In this document: piece by piece, positions 1 through 10,700 of the stretch
How positions within the stretch are numbered: position 1 is the first letter of the stretch
Layout: every line of letters begins with the position of its first letter
NCBI GenBank assembly: GCA_024690825.1
Contig: JAILOK010000059.1
Location: forward strand, 1 to 60,512
Direction of reading: 5' to 3'
Source of the DNA: Lachnospiraceae bacterium
GTDB taxonomy: Bacteria; Bacillota; Clostridia; Lachnospirales; Lachnospiraceae
Length of the DNA: 60,512 bases
Position numbers and translations under genes: made by a program
Notes under the pieces: generated by a model
Databases searched by the model: none
The model's input: only the letters and a program-made list of their open reading frames with translations
Told to the model about the DNA's origin: nothing

Positions 1-1104
1 ACCCATTATGCAGTTATGTATATGATTTCTCCTGATCGTCACATCTATTGCCGCATGCAGCTTGATGCCGGCTGTTTCAGCTCCGCCGAGCTGCTGTGAA
101 TTGCAGATATGATGTATATGACAGTCCTCGATAGTCGAAAAGACCGCTCCCATCCTTCCCACGATACCCGTCTGTTCACAATGATGGACATGGCAGCGTC
201 TGATGATATGATGTCCGATCTTTTCTTTAAGCCACCCGTGATACTGGCCGCGGCAGACCGCATCCCTTTCCATCTGGGTCGGACTCTTCACATGCTTTGT
301 GTAGAAATACATATTGTTTTCTTCATCGAGATATTTGCCTAACGAAATCCCGCAGCACCTGCTGTTGCTTATTTCGCAGTCCTCTATTATCCATCCCCTG
401 CTCCAGTGCGGTCCGATCATTCCATCCTGATATGCCGCCGGCGGAGCCCAGGTCGTGGCAGCCTTCGTTATCAGAAATCCGCTCACGGTAATATTGTCTA
501 CCCCGTTTTTATCGGGCATGAAGCAGTTCCTTCGGACACTTATCTCTACCTTTTCCCTGTTGGGATCTTTGCCTTTAAAATTGCCATAAAGCACGGTTGA
601 GTCTCCGTCCTGCTTTGGAAACCATTTATATACGGACTCTTCCTTCTGCCAGGAACAGGGATCGGGTTCTCCCTTAAGACACTCTTCCAAAGTCACTGTC
701 TCATACATCATGAGATCATTCAGGAAAACGCTTCCGGTATGTCTGACCGTGGGTGCAAAATACCAGTCCCCACATACATATTCGGTATAGGGATTGTAAT
801 CACCGAATACGCTGTTCTTCACACGGGCTGTCCAGACATCACCCTCGTATCTTTCCCAGCTGTCTATAATCTCGGCACCCGTGATCACGGCCTCCAGAGG
901 TTTTTCCGATCTGTATGTGATCCTTTCCTCATCCGTTCCCGCGTTTTTCGGATTTACATATTCGCGGTATATTCCCGGACGGACTACTACCTCATCGCCG
1001 GGTTTTGCAATATCCGCTGCCTCCTGTATCCTTTTAAATGGTCTGTCCTCACTTCCGTCTCCGGCTTCTGTCGCATTAATATCCACATAATAAATACTGC
1101 CCAT
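1..1104 (-). CDS. GH120 beta-xylosidase, 3' end outside window
   Basis: This reading frame runs off the left edge, so only the first 368 codons are present. It opens with ATG at 1104 behind an AAAGGAGG ribosome site five bases upstream. The protein has no signal peptide and begins with the YYVDINATEAGDGSEDRPF/IQEAAD pattern of right-handed beta-helix (pectate-lyase fold) carbohydrate enzymes. The segments WAPPAAYQDGMIGPHWSRG and IIRRCHIHHCEQTGIVG match, as I remember it, the GH120 beta-xylosidase XylC of Thermoanaerobacterium along its length. GH120 enzymes release xylose from xylo-oligosaccharides inside the cell. The two catalytic acids (Asp382 and Glu405 in XylC numbering) would fall just beyond the window, so activity cannot be judged here. 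It follows a YunG-like gene by 39 bases and is probably co-transcribed with it. Family call fairly firm; exact substrate inferred. Confidence 0.85.
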   Translation of the reverse strand, partial: MGSIYYVDINATEAGDGSEDRPFKRIQEAADIAKPGDEVVVRPGIYREYVNPKNAGTDEERITYRSEKPLEAVITGAEIIDSWERYEGDVWTARVKNSVFGDYNPYTEYVCGDWYFAPTVRHTGSVFLNDLMMYETVTLEECLKGEPDPCSWQKEESVYKWFPKQDGDSTVLYGNFKGKDPNREKVEISVRRNCFMPDKNGVDNITVSGFLITKAATTWAPPAAYQDGMIGPHWSRGWIIEDCEISNSRCCGISLGKYLDEENNMYFYTKHVKSPTQMERDAVCRGQYHGWLKEKIGHHIIRRCHVHHCEQTGIVGRMGAVFSTIEDCHIHHICNSQQLGGAETAGIKLHAAIDVTIRRNHIHNCIMG

Positions 1105-1143
1105 AAAAACCTCCTTTAAAAACCTGTTTTTTGATCTGCAGTC

Positions 1144-1575
1144 TCATCTTCTTACATATTCAAAGAGTTCTTTTTTAAGATACTCATACCTCTGTTTTTT
1201 TTCTTCTTTTGCAAAATGCACTTCGCGAAACTGCTCGGGGTTATCCGTATAATCAAGGACTTCCTCTCCGAACTGCTCGCTTGTCAGATCAAATACCGCC
1301 TTCCCGACTGCATTGTAGCAGTGATAATTTCCTCCCGGACGCTTTATCCCGTACACCTTTCCTCCGAAGATATCCTGCGCAAGAAATGCCGTGATCGAGC
1401 ACTGTCCCAGTGTTTTATTATCTTTTCCGTAATCCGCCCGCAGCCTTGGCGCACAGGTATATTCGCACCAAAGATCACTGAGCGCATTATAAAGATCGTC
1501 CGGATCATCTATACCCGGATATTCATCTGTAACAGGCCTGACACCTGCCGTATTTTCATGACCGTAATATTTCAT
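1144..1575 (-). CDS. YunG-family protein
   Basis: A 143-residue cytosolic protein. The central block LGQCSITAFLAQDIFGG, then YHCYN, then FDLTSEQFG follows the pattern of Bacillus YunG-family proteins. The Cys, His and Asp in these three blocks are spaced like a papain/transglutaminase-type triad, which is my inference; no reaction is established for the family. The start at 1575 has AGAAGAGG seven bases upstream. The C-terminus is Lys/Glu/Tyr-rich and probably helical. It sits between the TgpA-like gene and the GH120 xylosidase gene and is likely the first gene of a two-gene unit with the latter. Nothing in the sequence ties the two functions together. Confidence 0.65.
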   Translation of the reverse strand: MKYYGHENTAGVRPVTDEYPGIDDPDDLYNALSDLWCEYTCAPRLRADYGKDNKTLGQCSITAFLAQDIFGGKVYGIKRPGGNYHCYNAVGKAVFDLTSEQFGEEVLDYTDNPEQFREVHFAKEEKKQRYEYLKKELFEYVRR

Positions 1576-1601
1576 CAGCAGCCTCTTCTTAAAAAATCCG
1601 A

Positions 1602-1630
1602 TAATAAAAAAGTATAACCGATAATCTCAA
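1602..1630 (-). promoter_or_regulatory. candidate promoter for YunG-like/GH120 unit
   Basis: On the minus strand TTGAGA, 17 bases, TTATTA lies in the 55-base gap after the TgpA-like gene. The octamer ATTATCGG occurs twice in this gap, twenty bases apart, and could be an operator; this is a guess. Confidence 0.35.
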
Positions 1631-3847
1631 TTAATTCATCTTTTTTACATAAGCCCTGTATATTTCGACAGTTCCGGCGTCGATCTCTTTTTGTCCTGCC
1701 CATGTCAGAAGTTCAAAATTATAGGTAATTACAGAAATATCGTATCCGTTCCTGTTATACCTGCCGAACAGTTCCCTGGGTGTCAGTGCATAAGCATTTG
1801 GCACGGTCCCCTTTTTTGCACATCTTTTCTGAAGCCCGGAATAAGCCATCCTTACGGCTTTCTCCGGTTTTGAAAAACTAAGCCTCATTCGGAATAATCC
1901 TTCTGATGCAAGCGGTATCAGCAGTCGTATCAAAACAAGAACAAATACAGCAAAGGCCAGAAAAACCGTGATCATGCCCGCCAGTCCGTAATCAACGGAA
2001 AATTTTGAAATGAGATCAAGCAGGGAATGATCATCATTGAAAAGAGCCGCGGCATTCCCCCCTATGGTAGGTTCAAAGACCACCCATCCCGTATTTGACA
2101 GAAACACCTCCGGATACGCATGGCTGTCTCGTTCGGATATCGTATAGTAACCGGATCTGGAGGTCATTTCCGGAAGATATCCTTCCGTATAACGGACTGT
2201 AAGCCCCGCCGCTCTTGCAAGCAGGGTAAAGGCCGTCGCAAACTGTGAACAGGAGCCGGTCCTGCTTTCAAAGAGAAAATATTCCGGGCTTTTATCCAAA
2301 GCTTTATAATTCAGATCATATTTAACTTTTCCGTTCCTGAAGTATTCCGTTATGGCATAAGCCTTAAGGTAATCACTGTCGATACCCTGTGTGATCTCTT
2401 CGGAAAGTGTCCGGATCTTTTTCGGGATCAAGGCTGTGTTTTCCGCAGTCATCCTGTCGTAATCAATGGCAGCGATCTGTTCATCAAGGAAAGCAAGAAC
2501 TGTTTCCTTTTCACTACTCCCTCCCTTTCCGAGCACTAAAGCCAGTTCATTTAACATGGCAGCTGCCTCCTTGTCGCCAAAATCCGATGCGCCGAGAGAA
2601 AGCCAGGCAGGAACTGCTTTCATCTGGTCATAATACTCCAGTCTGTAAGTGAAACTGTCCGGATGTTTTCCGTTCCGCCTCAAGAACATGCCGGAACGGG
2701 TGACATCATAATCGGAATCCGTACCCGAAGGCACCACACCTATGGAACGACCGGCCGAAAGATAATAGACAGCACCGAAATTTTCTGACCGTACAAAGAG
2801 CGATCTGACTCCGTCATCCACATTGGGAGCTTCAACAATACCGGTCAGTCCGTATTTTTCTATGAGATCCGGCTCCATCAAAGAAGCCGCGCGGATCGCT
2901 TTCTGAAGAGCGGTGACCGAAAGCTTTCCCTGCCTGCTTCTCCACTCCGATGCCGGGACAGTGTTTTCAAGTTCCTCTTTCTCATAGTACCAGCGGTTAT
3001 TTTCAAAATCATAGAGATCAAAATTCTGAACCTTGGCATATGTATATGTATCACCGAAAAGCGAATAGAGCCTCCGGTTACCGGTTCCGTCATAATTGTC
3101 GGCATTTCCCGAAAAATCAGAAAGATCGGAATAATCCTCCGAAACCTCGGAAGTTGTATCTCCTCCAAGAAAAGCATCCTCAAATCTGTCATAATACTTT
3201 GCCTCGGCTTTTTTCGGTATCAGAGCGCTGATGAGAAGGACAGTCAGGATAAAGAATATAACGGAAACAGGAACATGTTTTATCAGGGACAGTCCGGGAG
3301 ATAAACGATCCTCATTTCGTGTTTCATATTCCCTTTCCCAGCGGCTTCTGCATATATGAAGCAGAATACTTCCTCCGGCTATCAGGATCAGATAGAAATT
3401 GTTGATGTCGGCCATGACCTTGGCATACAGGATACACGGCATGAGGCTTATAAGGGTCAGGAAGGAAATGCGGTAAAGGACCACATCAAAATAATAGACC
3501 GTAACCGAAAAGAACATGGATGACCCAAGTAAGAGCGCGATAATGAAAAAGATATTTGACCCGGCCTCATCACCGGAAGTCAGAACCCACTGCCAGAAAT
3601 AAACATCCGTGGTCTGAAAGCCTGCAATTGAAAGAAGCCTTACAAGGACAAAGACCAGAAATATATAAGCTATCATGACAAGTGTCCCGGCAAGCCTGTG
3701 TCTGTCTGTAAAAATAAGCACAACAAAAGACACGATGCAGAACACTATAATAAGGACCAGCGTAGACAGCGGCAGCAAGGTACCGTACACGCTGATGGTC
3801 GATAAAGTCAATATCACAGAGAGAATAAAGGATGGAAGATATATCAT
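1631..3847 (-). CDS. TgpA-like membrane transglutaminase-domain protein
   Basis: A 738-residue membrane protein. I chose ATG at 3847 because it overlaps the TGA of the DUF58 gene (ATGA), the usual coupling in this trio; a longer frame to 3943 would add 32 residues that duplicate the DUF58 3' end. The first ~210 residues hold six or more hydrophobic segments, then a large extracytoplasmic region carries a transglutaminase-like core: Cys533 (GSCSQFA), His576 (DSHAYPEV) and an acidic third position Glu592 (VVFEPT, as is common in TgpA relatives). One more membrane helix and a short cytosolic tail follow. Together with MoxR and DUF58 this forms a conserved triad thought to be a chaperone-assisted envelope system; its substrates are not known. 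Confidence 0.85.
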   Translation of the reverse strand: MIYLPSFILSVILTLSTISVYGTLLPLSTLVLIIVFCIVSFVVLIFTDRHRLAGTLVMIAYIFLVFVLVRLLSIAGFQTTDVYFWQWVLTSGDEAGSNIFFIIALLLGSSMFFSVTVYYFDVVLYRISFLTLISLMPCILYAKVMADINNFYLILIAGGSILLHICRSRWEREYETRNEDRLSPGLSLIKHVPVSVIFFILTVLLISALIPKKAEAKYYDRFEDAFLGGDTTSEVSEDYSDLSDFSGNADNYDGTGNRRLYSLFGDTYTYAKVQNFDLYDFENNRWYYEKEELENTVPASEWRSRQGKLSVTALQKAIRAASLMEPDLIEKYGLTGIVEAPNVDDGVRSLFVRSENFGAVYYLSAGRSIGVVPSGTDSDYDVTRSGMFLRRNGKHPDSFTYRLEYYDQMKAVPAWLSLGASDFGDKEAAAMLNELALVLGKGGSSEKETVLAFLDEQIAAIDYDRMTAENTALIPKKIRTLSEEITQGIDSDYLKAYAITEYFRNGKVKYDLNYKALDKSPEYFLFESRTGSCSQFATAFTLLARAAGLTVRYTEGYLPEMTSRSGYYTISERDSHAYPEVFLSNTGWVVFEPTIGGNAAALFNDDHSLLDLISKFSVDYGLAGMITVFLAFAVFVLVLIRLLIPLASEGLFRMRLSFSKPEKAVRMAYSGLQKRCAKKGTVPNAYALTPRELFGRYNRNGYDISVITYNFELLTWAGQKEIDAGTVEIYRAYVKKMN

Positions 3848-4980
3848 CGCAGATGCCTCCATTCCCCGGATGAAGAGGCATATATGTGAATGCCCTCTCC
3901 CGAGAGTTTTCCGGTGGTTTCCGACGAGAACTCTGCCTGACATATGATCGTTCCCGTATTCTCATCCGTACTTTTTAACGGGAGGTCGAAATCTGTCCTG
4001 TCCAAAAACATATGAAAGGCAAGTTTCCTTAATAACGAAATGAGCGTATCTTCCGACCATATCTTTTCCTGCAGCCATTTCCCATCAGTCATATAAAAAA
4101 ATGTTACGGAAAGATCAAGGTTTATCAATGTAAGGATCAGACCCGCTGTTTCCTCCAAAACAGTCTGAGAAAGCTCCGGATCTGATTCCTTCATAAAAGG
4201 ATCAAGGATCACGGTTATATCCGATGAAGCCTGACGCTCGTCAAGCCTTACCATGAGGCGGTCCCTCTTTGCGGACATTTTGCTGTTGATGCGTTTTAAG
4301 GGATCTTGCGGCCGGTATTCCCTGTATTCATATCCGGGAAATCCGCCGGAAAGGGAAACGATATCATTTACCGTTTCATCGGTCTTGTCAGACGCAAAAG
4401 CATCACTGGCTGAAAGAAGAAGGTCTGTCGCGGCAGGCATCCGTATGATATCGGGGATCACACCCGTCTTAAAAAGATACTGTCCGCCCCTTTCAGGCGT
4501 GTAAGAACAGATCCCGAAATAGTCGGTAATGATAACGGAATCGATCCCGATCATGGCGCCTCCGGCAAGCTTTGCCATAAAGGATACAAATGCGGATGAC
4601 GATCTTTTCGGAAGAACCGATAAGCAGATTTCTTCATCACTCAAAATCGTGACCGCCGGATCATTTTTGATCTTTACCTTTACCGGCGGGCAGGGAAGGA
4701 TGCCTTTGTTTTTTACGGTTACGGTAAGGACGCAATGATCCCCTTTGCTCATCAGATCATGATCGATCGAGGCTTTTACCTCCAGACTGTTTTTGCAAAG
4801 ATATGTCAGAAGAACGGAAAAAACCGGGGTCAGCACGAGAGTAAGCAGTAAAAACCATCCTACTCTGCCGCTGCAGTAGATCGCAAAGATAAATATGAAC
4901 AATGCCGCAAAGATGCAGCTTATTATTTTCCTGATCTTTATATTGATCTTCATCTTTTCAGACGGGAACAGGGATTTCAT
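3844..4980 (-). CDS. DUF58 domain protein
   Basis: A 378-residue protein with two hydrophobic segments near residues 15-55, followed by a beta-rich region and the DUF58 signature around GYEYREYRPQDPLKRINSK, where the downstream region resembles a von Willebrand A fold (DITVILDP). The ATG at 4980 overlaps the MoxR gene by 23 bases; a second ATG at 4953 (MKINIKIRK) is an equally possible start because neither has a clear ribosome site. DUF58 proteins are nearly always next to a MoxR ATPase and are believed to be its partner or client. The 3' end overlaps the TgpA-like gene by four bases, so translation is probably coupled. Confidence 0.88.
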   Translation of the reverse strand: MKSLFPSEKMKINIKIRKIISCIFAALFIFIFAIYCSGRVGWFLLLTLVLTPVFSVLLTYLCKNSLEVKASIDHDLMSKGDHCVLTVTVKNKGILPCPPVKVKIKNDPAVTILSDEEICLSVLPKRSSSAFVSFMAKLAGGAMIGIDSVIITDYFGICSYTPERGGQYLFKTGVIPDIIRMPAATDLLLSASDAFASDKTDETVNDIVSLSGGFPGYEYREYRPQDPLKRINSKMSAKRDRLMVRLDERQASSDITVILDPFMKESDPELSQTVLEETAGLILTLINLDLSVTFFYMTDGKWLQEKIWSEDTLISLLRKLAFHMFLDRTDFDLPLKSTDENTGTIICQAEFSSETTGKLSGEGIHIYASSSGEWRHLR

Positions 4981-5899
4981 CCAAAAGATACTTAAGACAC
5001 TTTGAGGCGGTCCCCCATTTTGCCCTGCCCTGCGCCGTCAGTATCATCCTGTGTGACAATACAAAGGGAACCAGATATTTGACATCATCCGGACAGACAT
5101 AATCCCGTCCCTGTATCAGGGCAAATGCTTTTGATGCCGCCTGCAGGCCCAGAGACCCTCTCGGACTGACACCGAGCAGAATACCTTCATCGTTTCTGGT
5201 CCTTTCGGATATCCCAATAATGTATTTATTGATCAGTTCGCTGCAGCTGACCTTTTTTGCGGACTCCTTCAGACGGTCGATATCCTTCAGTGAAATGACC
5301 TGATCTATATCCTTTGCCTGCGTATTTTCGGGACGGCTTAAGATTTCGAGTTCATTTTCACTTCCGGGATATCCCATTTCAAGACGCATTAAAAACCTGT
5401 CCATCTGGGCTTCGGGAAGATGATAGGTGCCATATGTTTCCACGGGATTCTGGGTGGCCAGCACCATGAACGGGGAAGGCAGGTCATAGGTGTTTCCGTC
5501 AATGCTTATCTGGGATTCCTCCATTACTTCAAGCAGTGCAGACTGTGTCTTGGGAGAAGACCGGTTGATCTCATCGGCAAGCAGAAAGTTGCAGAAAGCA
5601 GCGCCCTGTCTGAATGAAAGTTCCTTTGTCTTCGGATCTATCAGTGAAAAACCGGTGATATCCGAAGGCATGATATCAGGCGTCAGCTGAAGTCTGTTAA
5701 ATACCCCTCCGCAGGATACCGAAAGGGCCGAAGCAAGCTGTGTCTTTCCGACCCCGGGAATATCTTCGATGAGGACATGGCCTCCCGCTATCAACGCCGT
5801 AACCGTAAGTCTGATCACATCCTTTTTTCCGATGATGACTCTTTCAATATTGGATATAAGCCTGTCTATTTCGGGATTTATCGTATCAATGGAACTCAT
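4958..5899 (-). CDS. MoxR-family AAA+ ATPase
   Basis: A 313-residue AAA+ ATPase of the MoxR family. The start ATG at 5899 follows GGAAAGGAAAG; an in-frame ATG at 5944 lacks such a site. Walker A is DIPGVGKT (residues 46-53), Walker B is FLLADEIN (D109-E110), and a sensor region ATQNP and an arginine-containing EAQMDRF follow, all as expected. MoxR proteins act as chaperone-like ATPases that mature or load vWA-domain partners, here presumably the DUF58 protein downstream. It is the first gene of the MoxR-DUF58-TgpA operon and is divergent from guaA across a 167-base gap. Confidence 0.92.
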   Translation of the reverse strand: MSSIDTINPEIDRLISNIERVIIGKKDVIRLTVTALIAGGHVLIEDIPGVGKTQLASALSVSCGGVFNRLQLTPDIMPSDITGFSLIDPKTKELSFRQGAAFCNFLLADEINRSSPKTQSALLEVMEESQISIDGNTYDLPSPFMVLATQNPVETYGTYHLPEAQMDRFLMRLEMGYPGSENELEILSRPENTQAKDIDQVISLKDIDRLKESAKKVSCSELINKYIIGISERTRNDEGILLGVSPRGSLGLQAASKAFALIQGRDYVCPDDVKYLVPFVLSHRMILTAQGRAKWGTASKCLKYLLDEIPVPV

Positions 5900-6001
5900 A
5901 GTCTTTCCTTTCCTGTAAAAACTCCGGCCGCCGGATACCGGCATTTATGTCCAAAGCATCCGTTTTGTGTATACAACGATTTTAAAATATTCATGTTTTT
6001 T

Positions 6002-6030
6002 TTGCAATCGCATGCAGGCTGTCGTAATAT
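6002..6030 (+). promoter_or_regulatory. promoter of guaA
   Basis: TTGCAA, 17 bases, TAATAT. The expected transcription start is about 30 bases ahead of the guaA start codon, leaving a short leader that only holds the ribosome site (AAAGGA). There is no room for, and no sign of, a purine riboswitch. Confidence 0.7.
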
Positions 6031-6066
6031 TAAAAGTATATTAAAACTTTTATAAAGGATAGAAAA

Positions 6067-7614
6067 ATGAAGGAAATGATAGTAGTCCTCGATTTCGGTG
6101 GGCAATACAACCAGCTGATAGCAAGGCGTGTCAGGGAATGCGGTGTTTACTGTGAAGTTCATCCAAGCGAGACATCCGTGGAGGATCTTGCCGGATTGTC
6201 TCCAAAGGGGATCATCCTTACGGGCGGACCCAACAGCGTATATGCGGAGGGTTCTCCTTTATGCAAAAAGGAGATCTTTGAGATGGGAATACCGGTACTG
6301 GGGATCTGTTACGGAGCCCAGCTGATCGCTCATGTTCTGTCGGGAAAAGTAAAGACCGCTCCTGTGTCCGAATACGGACGGACAGAAGTGACGGTAAACG
6401 ATAAGTCGGTCCTTTTTAAGGATGTGAAAAGCACATCGATCACCTGGATGAGCCATACCGATTATATAGCCGAAGCGCCTTCGGGTTTTGAGGTTACAGG
6501 ACACACCTTAAACTGTCCGGTTGCAGCGATGGAAGATACCGAACACGGCCTTTATGCGGTCCAGTTTCATCCGGAAGTATCTCACTCGGAAGAGGGTTTT
6601 AAGATACTGGGAAATTTTGTCAGGGATATCTGCGGCTGTTCCTGTGACTGGAGGATGGATTCCTTTGTGGAAACTTCAGTGAAGGATCTTCGGGAAAAGA
6701 TCGGAAACGGCAGAGTATTATGCGCTCTTTCGGGAGGAGTTGATTCCTCCGTTGCCGCGGTCCTTCTTTCAAAGGCAGTCGGAAAACAGCTGACATGCGT
6801 TTTTGTGGATCACGGGCTTTTGAGAAAAAATGAAGCCGACGAGGTTGAGGCGGTATTCGGTCCGGACGGTCACTATGATCTGAATTTCGTCCGCGTCAAC
6901 GCGCAGGATCATTTCTATGAAAAGCTTAAAGGTGTGACCGAACCCGAGAAAAAAAGGCATATCATCGGTGAAGAATTCATCCGGGTATTTGAAGAGGAAG
7001 CAAAAAAAATCGGACAGGTGGATTTTCTGGCACAGGGAACCATCTATCCCGATGTGATCGAGTCGGGACTCGGAAAATCAGCCGTCATCAAATCCCATCA
7101 TAATGTGGGAGGTCTCCCGGATCATGTTGACTTCAAGGAGATAGTGGAACCCTTAAGGATGCTCTTTAAAGATGAGGTGAGAAAGGCAGGACTCGAACTG
7201 GGGATACCCGAACATCTCGTTTTCAGGCAGCCTTTTCCCGGACCGGGACTCGGTATCCGCATAGTAGGAGAAGTAACAGCGGAAAAGGTAAAGATGGTGC
7301 AGGATGCGGATGCGATCTTCAGAGATGAGATCGGAAAAGCGATACAAAACGATCCTTCCTGGAAACCTGCCCAGTATTACGCGGCGTTGACCAATTTAAG
7401 ATCTGTCGGTGTAATGGGCGACGAGCGGACCTATGACTACGCGGTGGCCCTGCGTGCGGTGATCACTGATGATTTCATGACAGCCAATTCGGCGCCGGTG
7501 CCATTTGATCTACTTACCCGCGTAACAGAAAGGATCGTAAATGAGGTTTCCGGAGTAAACCGCGTCTTCTATGACCTTACCTCAAAACCTCCCGCGACCG
7601 TGGAACTTGAATAA
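6067..7614 (+). CDS. guaA: GMP synthase (glutamine-hydrolysing)
   Basis: A full-length 515-residue GMP synthase, converting XMP to GMP with ATP and glutamine in the cytosol. The N-terminal class I glutamine amidotransferase domain shows the nucleophile Cys81 (GICYGAQ) and His168/Glu170 (QFHPE). The ATP pyrophosphatase domain follows with the SGGVDS loop at 222-227, and the C-terminal dimerisation domain ends in the typical PPATVELE. The ATG at 6067 has AAAGGA eight bases upstream. The gene stands alone on the plus strand between two minus-strand operons, with its own promoter and a terminator shared with the pilus operon. Confidence 0.98.
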   Translation: MKEMIVVLDFGGQYNQLIARRVRECGVYCEVHPSETSVEDLAGLSPKGIILTGGPNSVYAEGSPLCKKEIFEMGIPVLGICYGAQLIAHVLSGKVKTAPVSEYGRTEVTVNDKSVLFKDVKSTSITWMSHTDYIAEAPSGFEVTGHTLNCPVAAMEDTEHGLYAVQFHPEVSHSEEGFKILGNFVRDICGCSCDWRMDSFVETSVKDLREKIGNGRVLCALSGGVDSSVAAVLLSKAVGKQLTCVFVDHGLLRKNEADEVEAVFGPDGHYDLNFVRVNAQDHFYEKLKGVTEPEKKRHIIGEEFIRVFEEEAKKIGQVDFLAQGTIYPDVIESGLGKSAVIKSHHNVGGLPDHVDFKEIVEPLRMLFKDEVRKAGLELGIPEHLVFRQPFPGPGLGIRIVGEVTAEKVKMVQDADAIFRDEIGKAIQNDPSWKPAQYYAALTNLRSVGVMGDERTYDYAVALRAVITDDFMTANSAPVPFDLLTRVTERIVNEVSGVNRVFYDLTSKPPATVELE

Positions 7615-7656
7615 AAATACATTGTCCAAATGCAAAGTGGTGTACCTATAGATTAT

Positions 7657-7686
7657 AAAAGCCGGAGGAAAAAATCCTCCGGCTTT
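7657..7686. terminator. bidirectional terminator, guaA / pilus operon
   Basis: A nine-base-pair stem GCCGGAGGA/TCCTCCGGC with an A5 loop, flanked by A-runs on the left and T-runs on the right, so it can end transcription from both directions. It separates guaA from the convergent DUF5057 gene. Confidence 0.9.
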
Positions 7687-7702
7687 ATTCTGCATTGCTT
7701 TA

Positions 7703-10700
7703 TCACTTCAGATCAAACATCCTCGTTCTGATAAGTGAAAGTACATCGTCCGAGTAGCTTGTGGCGACCCTTCCTCCTTCTCTCTTCTGGACATCATCTC
7801 TCATGACAACCCTGACACCCGGCGTATTGGTCACCGTGGCAAGATTTGATGTATCCACATCAAAGCTGTCAAGGTAATATACGAGCTTATACATCTTGCC
7901 CGCATTGGTGGCGTTTGCATGGTTATCGTTTGTACTGTCATAGAGCAGGTATCCCTTTGTCGGATCAGGAACAGTTATCGCTCCGTAGCCCACAGCCTCC
8001 TGTCCGTCATCGGTCAACGCCACAACTTCTTTTACATCCAAAGTTCCGGGTTCCAGACGGTCATGGGTATTTGCAAGCGCCGCATTTTCCTCCTTGTAGA
8101 ACTTCGCGTAGATCATCTTCGTCGCAACCACATTCGTATCATCTATTTCAAAATAAGTGGTCTTGGTCGGACGTCTCTCATCGGGAGTATTGCCGCTTGT
8201 GGTCATGGGAGCAGTATCCTTCTGCCACTCAAGCGTATCGGCATTGTTAAGAGCGTCAAACGGAAGGATATCACTTGTGATGCTCCTCGAATTGTATTTT
8301 CCGTCCTCATGGAAGTGTACCTTGGCGGCTCTCGTACCTGCCGCATAGGAGGCGATGATGGTATTGACTATCAGCTGGCTCTCATAGGTACTGTTCTTGT
8401 TGATATCGGTATTGTTCAGGTCATCATATCCGGGCTTGTTGTCTTCTCCGGTTATGAAATTAACATGTCCCTGTCCTGAGTAAACCACATTGCCCTTGTT
8501 ATAGATGAAATAGTTGTTCCTTCCGTCCTTACCCACGCCGGAGTATACGATCTTCCTGTTTCCGGAAGCATTCGCATCACCCATGGTATACCAGACGACC
8601 ACATCGGTCTCGCCATCCTTGTCATCGTCAAGGTCAAGATTGAGCTGCCAGTACTGGGCATGCGTTACCTTTACGGGTATCTCATCCGGAAGATGATAAG
8701 GATATTCCGTTATCTGTCCCCTGTTGAGGATGTTTACCTTGGTCGTACTCTTTTCACCACCGATGGAAACGGTTGTATAATCATCCTTGTTGCGTCCGGC
8801 AAGCCTTATATACTTCAGGATCCTGTCATCTCTCTGTCCGTTATTGTTGATATCATAATTGGTAAAGTCTTCATTACTCATCTTCCAGTTATTTTCAGGC
8901 ACGCAGCCGTTGCTGATGAGACCGTATCTTAACATACCGTGGTAACATGCACCCTGGGACTGGGTATCTCTTATACTTTTTTTGTTTTTCTCCGAATCCC
9001 TGGACCTCGGTTCCCAGATATCATCCTTGGTCTGGTTTTGAAGAAGCGACTTAAGGCCCGGTATCCTGTCGGTATCGGCTATCTCTTCAGCTCTGGTACG
9101 TACTCCGTACCTGTTCATACCAACGATGCTTCTGATGTACTGATTTATCTCGTATCCGAATTCGGCACCGGAGTAATTGTAGTAGGATGAAGCATCATGA
9201 CAGAAAAGCACGCTCTTTCCGACGGCAATATACTGAAGCAGCGCCTCAGCCGTTGCAGTGGAGTAGGTTCCTCCCCAGGTATACATATCACCAAAGCCCA
9301 GTATCAGCATATCGTACTGTTCAAACAAAGCCAGGTAATCGGCAGCATCCGTAGTTCTTCCGTTTCCGTCCGCATCGGGCACGGTCACCTTTCTCGAGGT
9401 GCGGTTCGATACATAATCCGAATATTCCGCGGTAATATTCAAGTCAAAATCCCTGACCTCCCTTAAGTACTTGCCGAGAATCGAATTTGAATTACCCATT
9501 CTTTCCTGAAGATCAAGGGACTGCTGGTTGTTATAACTGCCGTCATGGGAGTTTCTGGATGATTTCAGCTGCAGTACATTGATCCTGTCTCTTCTGCCCG
9601 TAGGCGCCAGGAAGTAGGCTATCTTTCCGTCTCTCCTATATTCATTTCCGTTCTGGTGCACCTCAAGTTTCCAGGGATATATACCCACGGGAGCATCATT
9701 GAGCTCGCACATTATCCTGTACTCGGTACCGGAATTCAGATGTGACCTGTCAACAGCACCCATTGAGCCTGCATCATATATCCTTATGGCTCCACCCTTG
9801 ATCTTTTCACTGGCAGCATATTTACCGTCCGCATTCAGATCGATATAGGCTTCCGCAACATATTCCGAACCCGAACCCGGATCATCTATACGGAACTTCA
9901 CATCTATGAAATTCTTGTCGCTTCCGTCTATCGTACTTCCGACCTTGACATCCCATTTATCGCGCTGGGTCAGATCGGGATCCGTGAACACTATCTCGGG
10001 CTTTAAGATACCTAAGGACTCTTCAAATTTCTTTCTTCTCTTCTTTGCAGCTGTCGTGTCATCAAGAAGATCATCTATCCTGAAGAGATTATCCTCTGTA
10101 CCGTCATCATCAAGGATCTTTTCCACCATCTCGCACATATGTGAAGTATTATCCACATAATGCTCATCCACTTTTCTGTCCTGTGTCAGGATCTCATTTC
10201 CCAAAAGTATCGGATAATCCGCCTTGGCAAAATTGAAGAATCTGTCTATATCCGATCTCCTGATATCATTGCCCGAGTAACGGAGCCTTCCTATGGTGGT
10301 GTCAGGATGATCGGCATCATCCTCAGCCTTGAACTCCGACTCCTCATAGATATCGTTCAGATTGTGGGTAACAGTGCCTCCCCTGTATTCTGAAGCCAGA
10401 GCTCCCATGGATCTTTCGCGGACCATATAGGAATAATCACCGACATTGAAATATACAAGACCATTCATGGTTGCATCATTAAACTTCGTCGATGAAGTTG
10501 AGTCATTTTTTCTGGTATGGTTGAGACCCGTGGAATCATCACCGATAAATATCAGGTCATATGTACAGTTCAGATCGTCTATCTTGCCTATGAATTCCGG
10601 CGTTCCCATCTGTGTCAGATGTATGGTGCCCGTAGTTTTGATCAGTTCTGTCTTTGTATGAGTATTGGGCTTCGTAGCATCCGCAAAGTCGTCATGCTTG

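Noticed and set aside
739-1119. A 126-codon plus-strand frame at the left edge
   Set aside because: It is a shadow of the GH120 gene on the minus strand, whose protein matches a known family throughout.
5900-6066. Purine riboswitch ahead of guaA
   Set aside because: The predicted transcript start is only about 30 bases before guaA and no purine aptamer core is visible.
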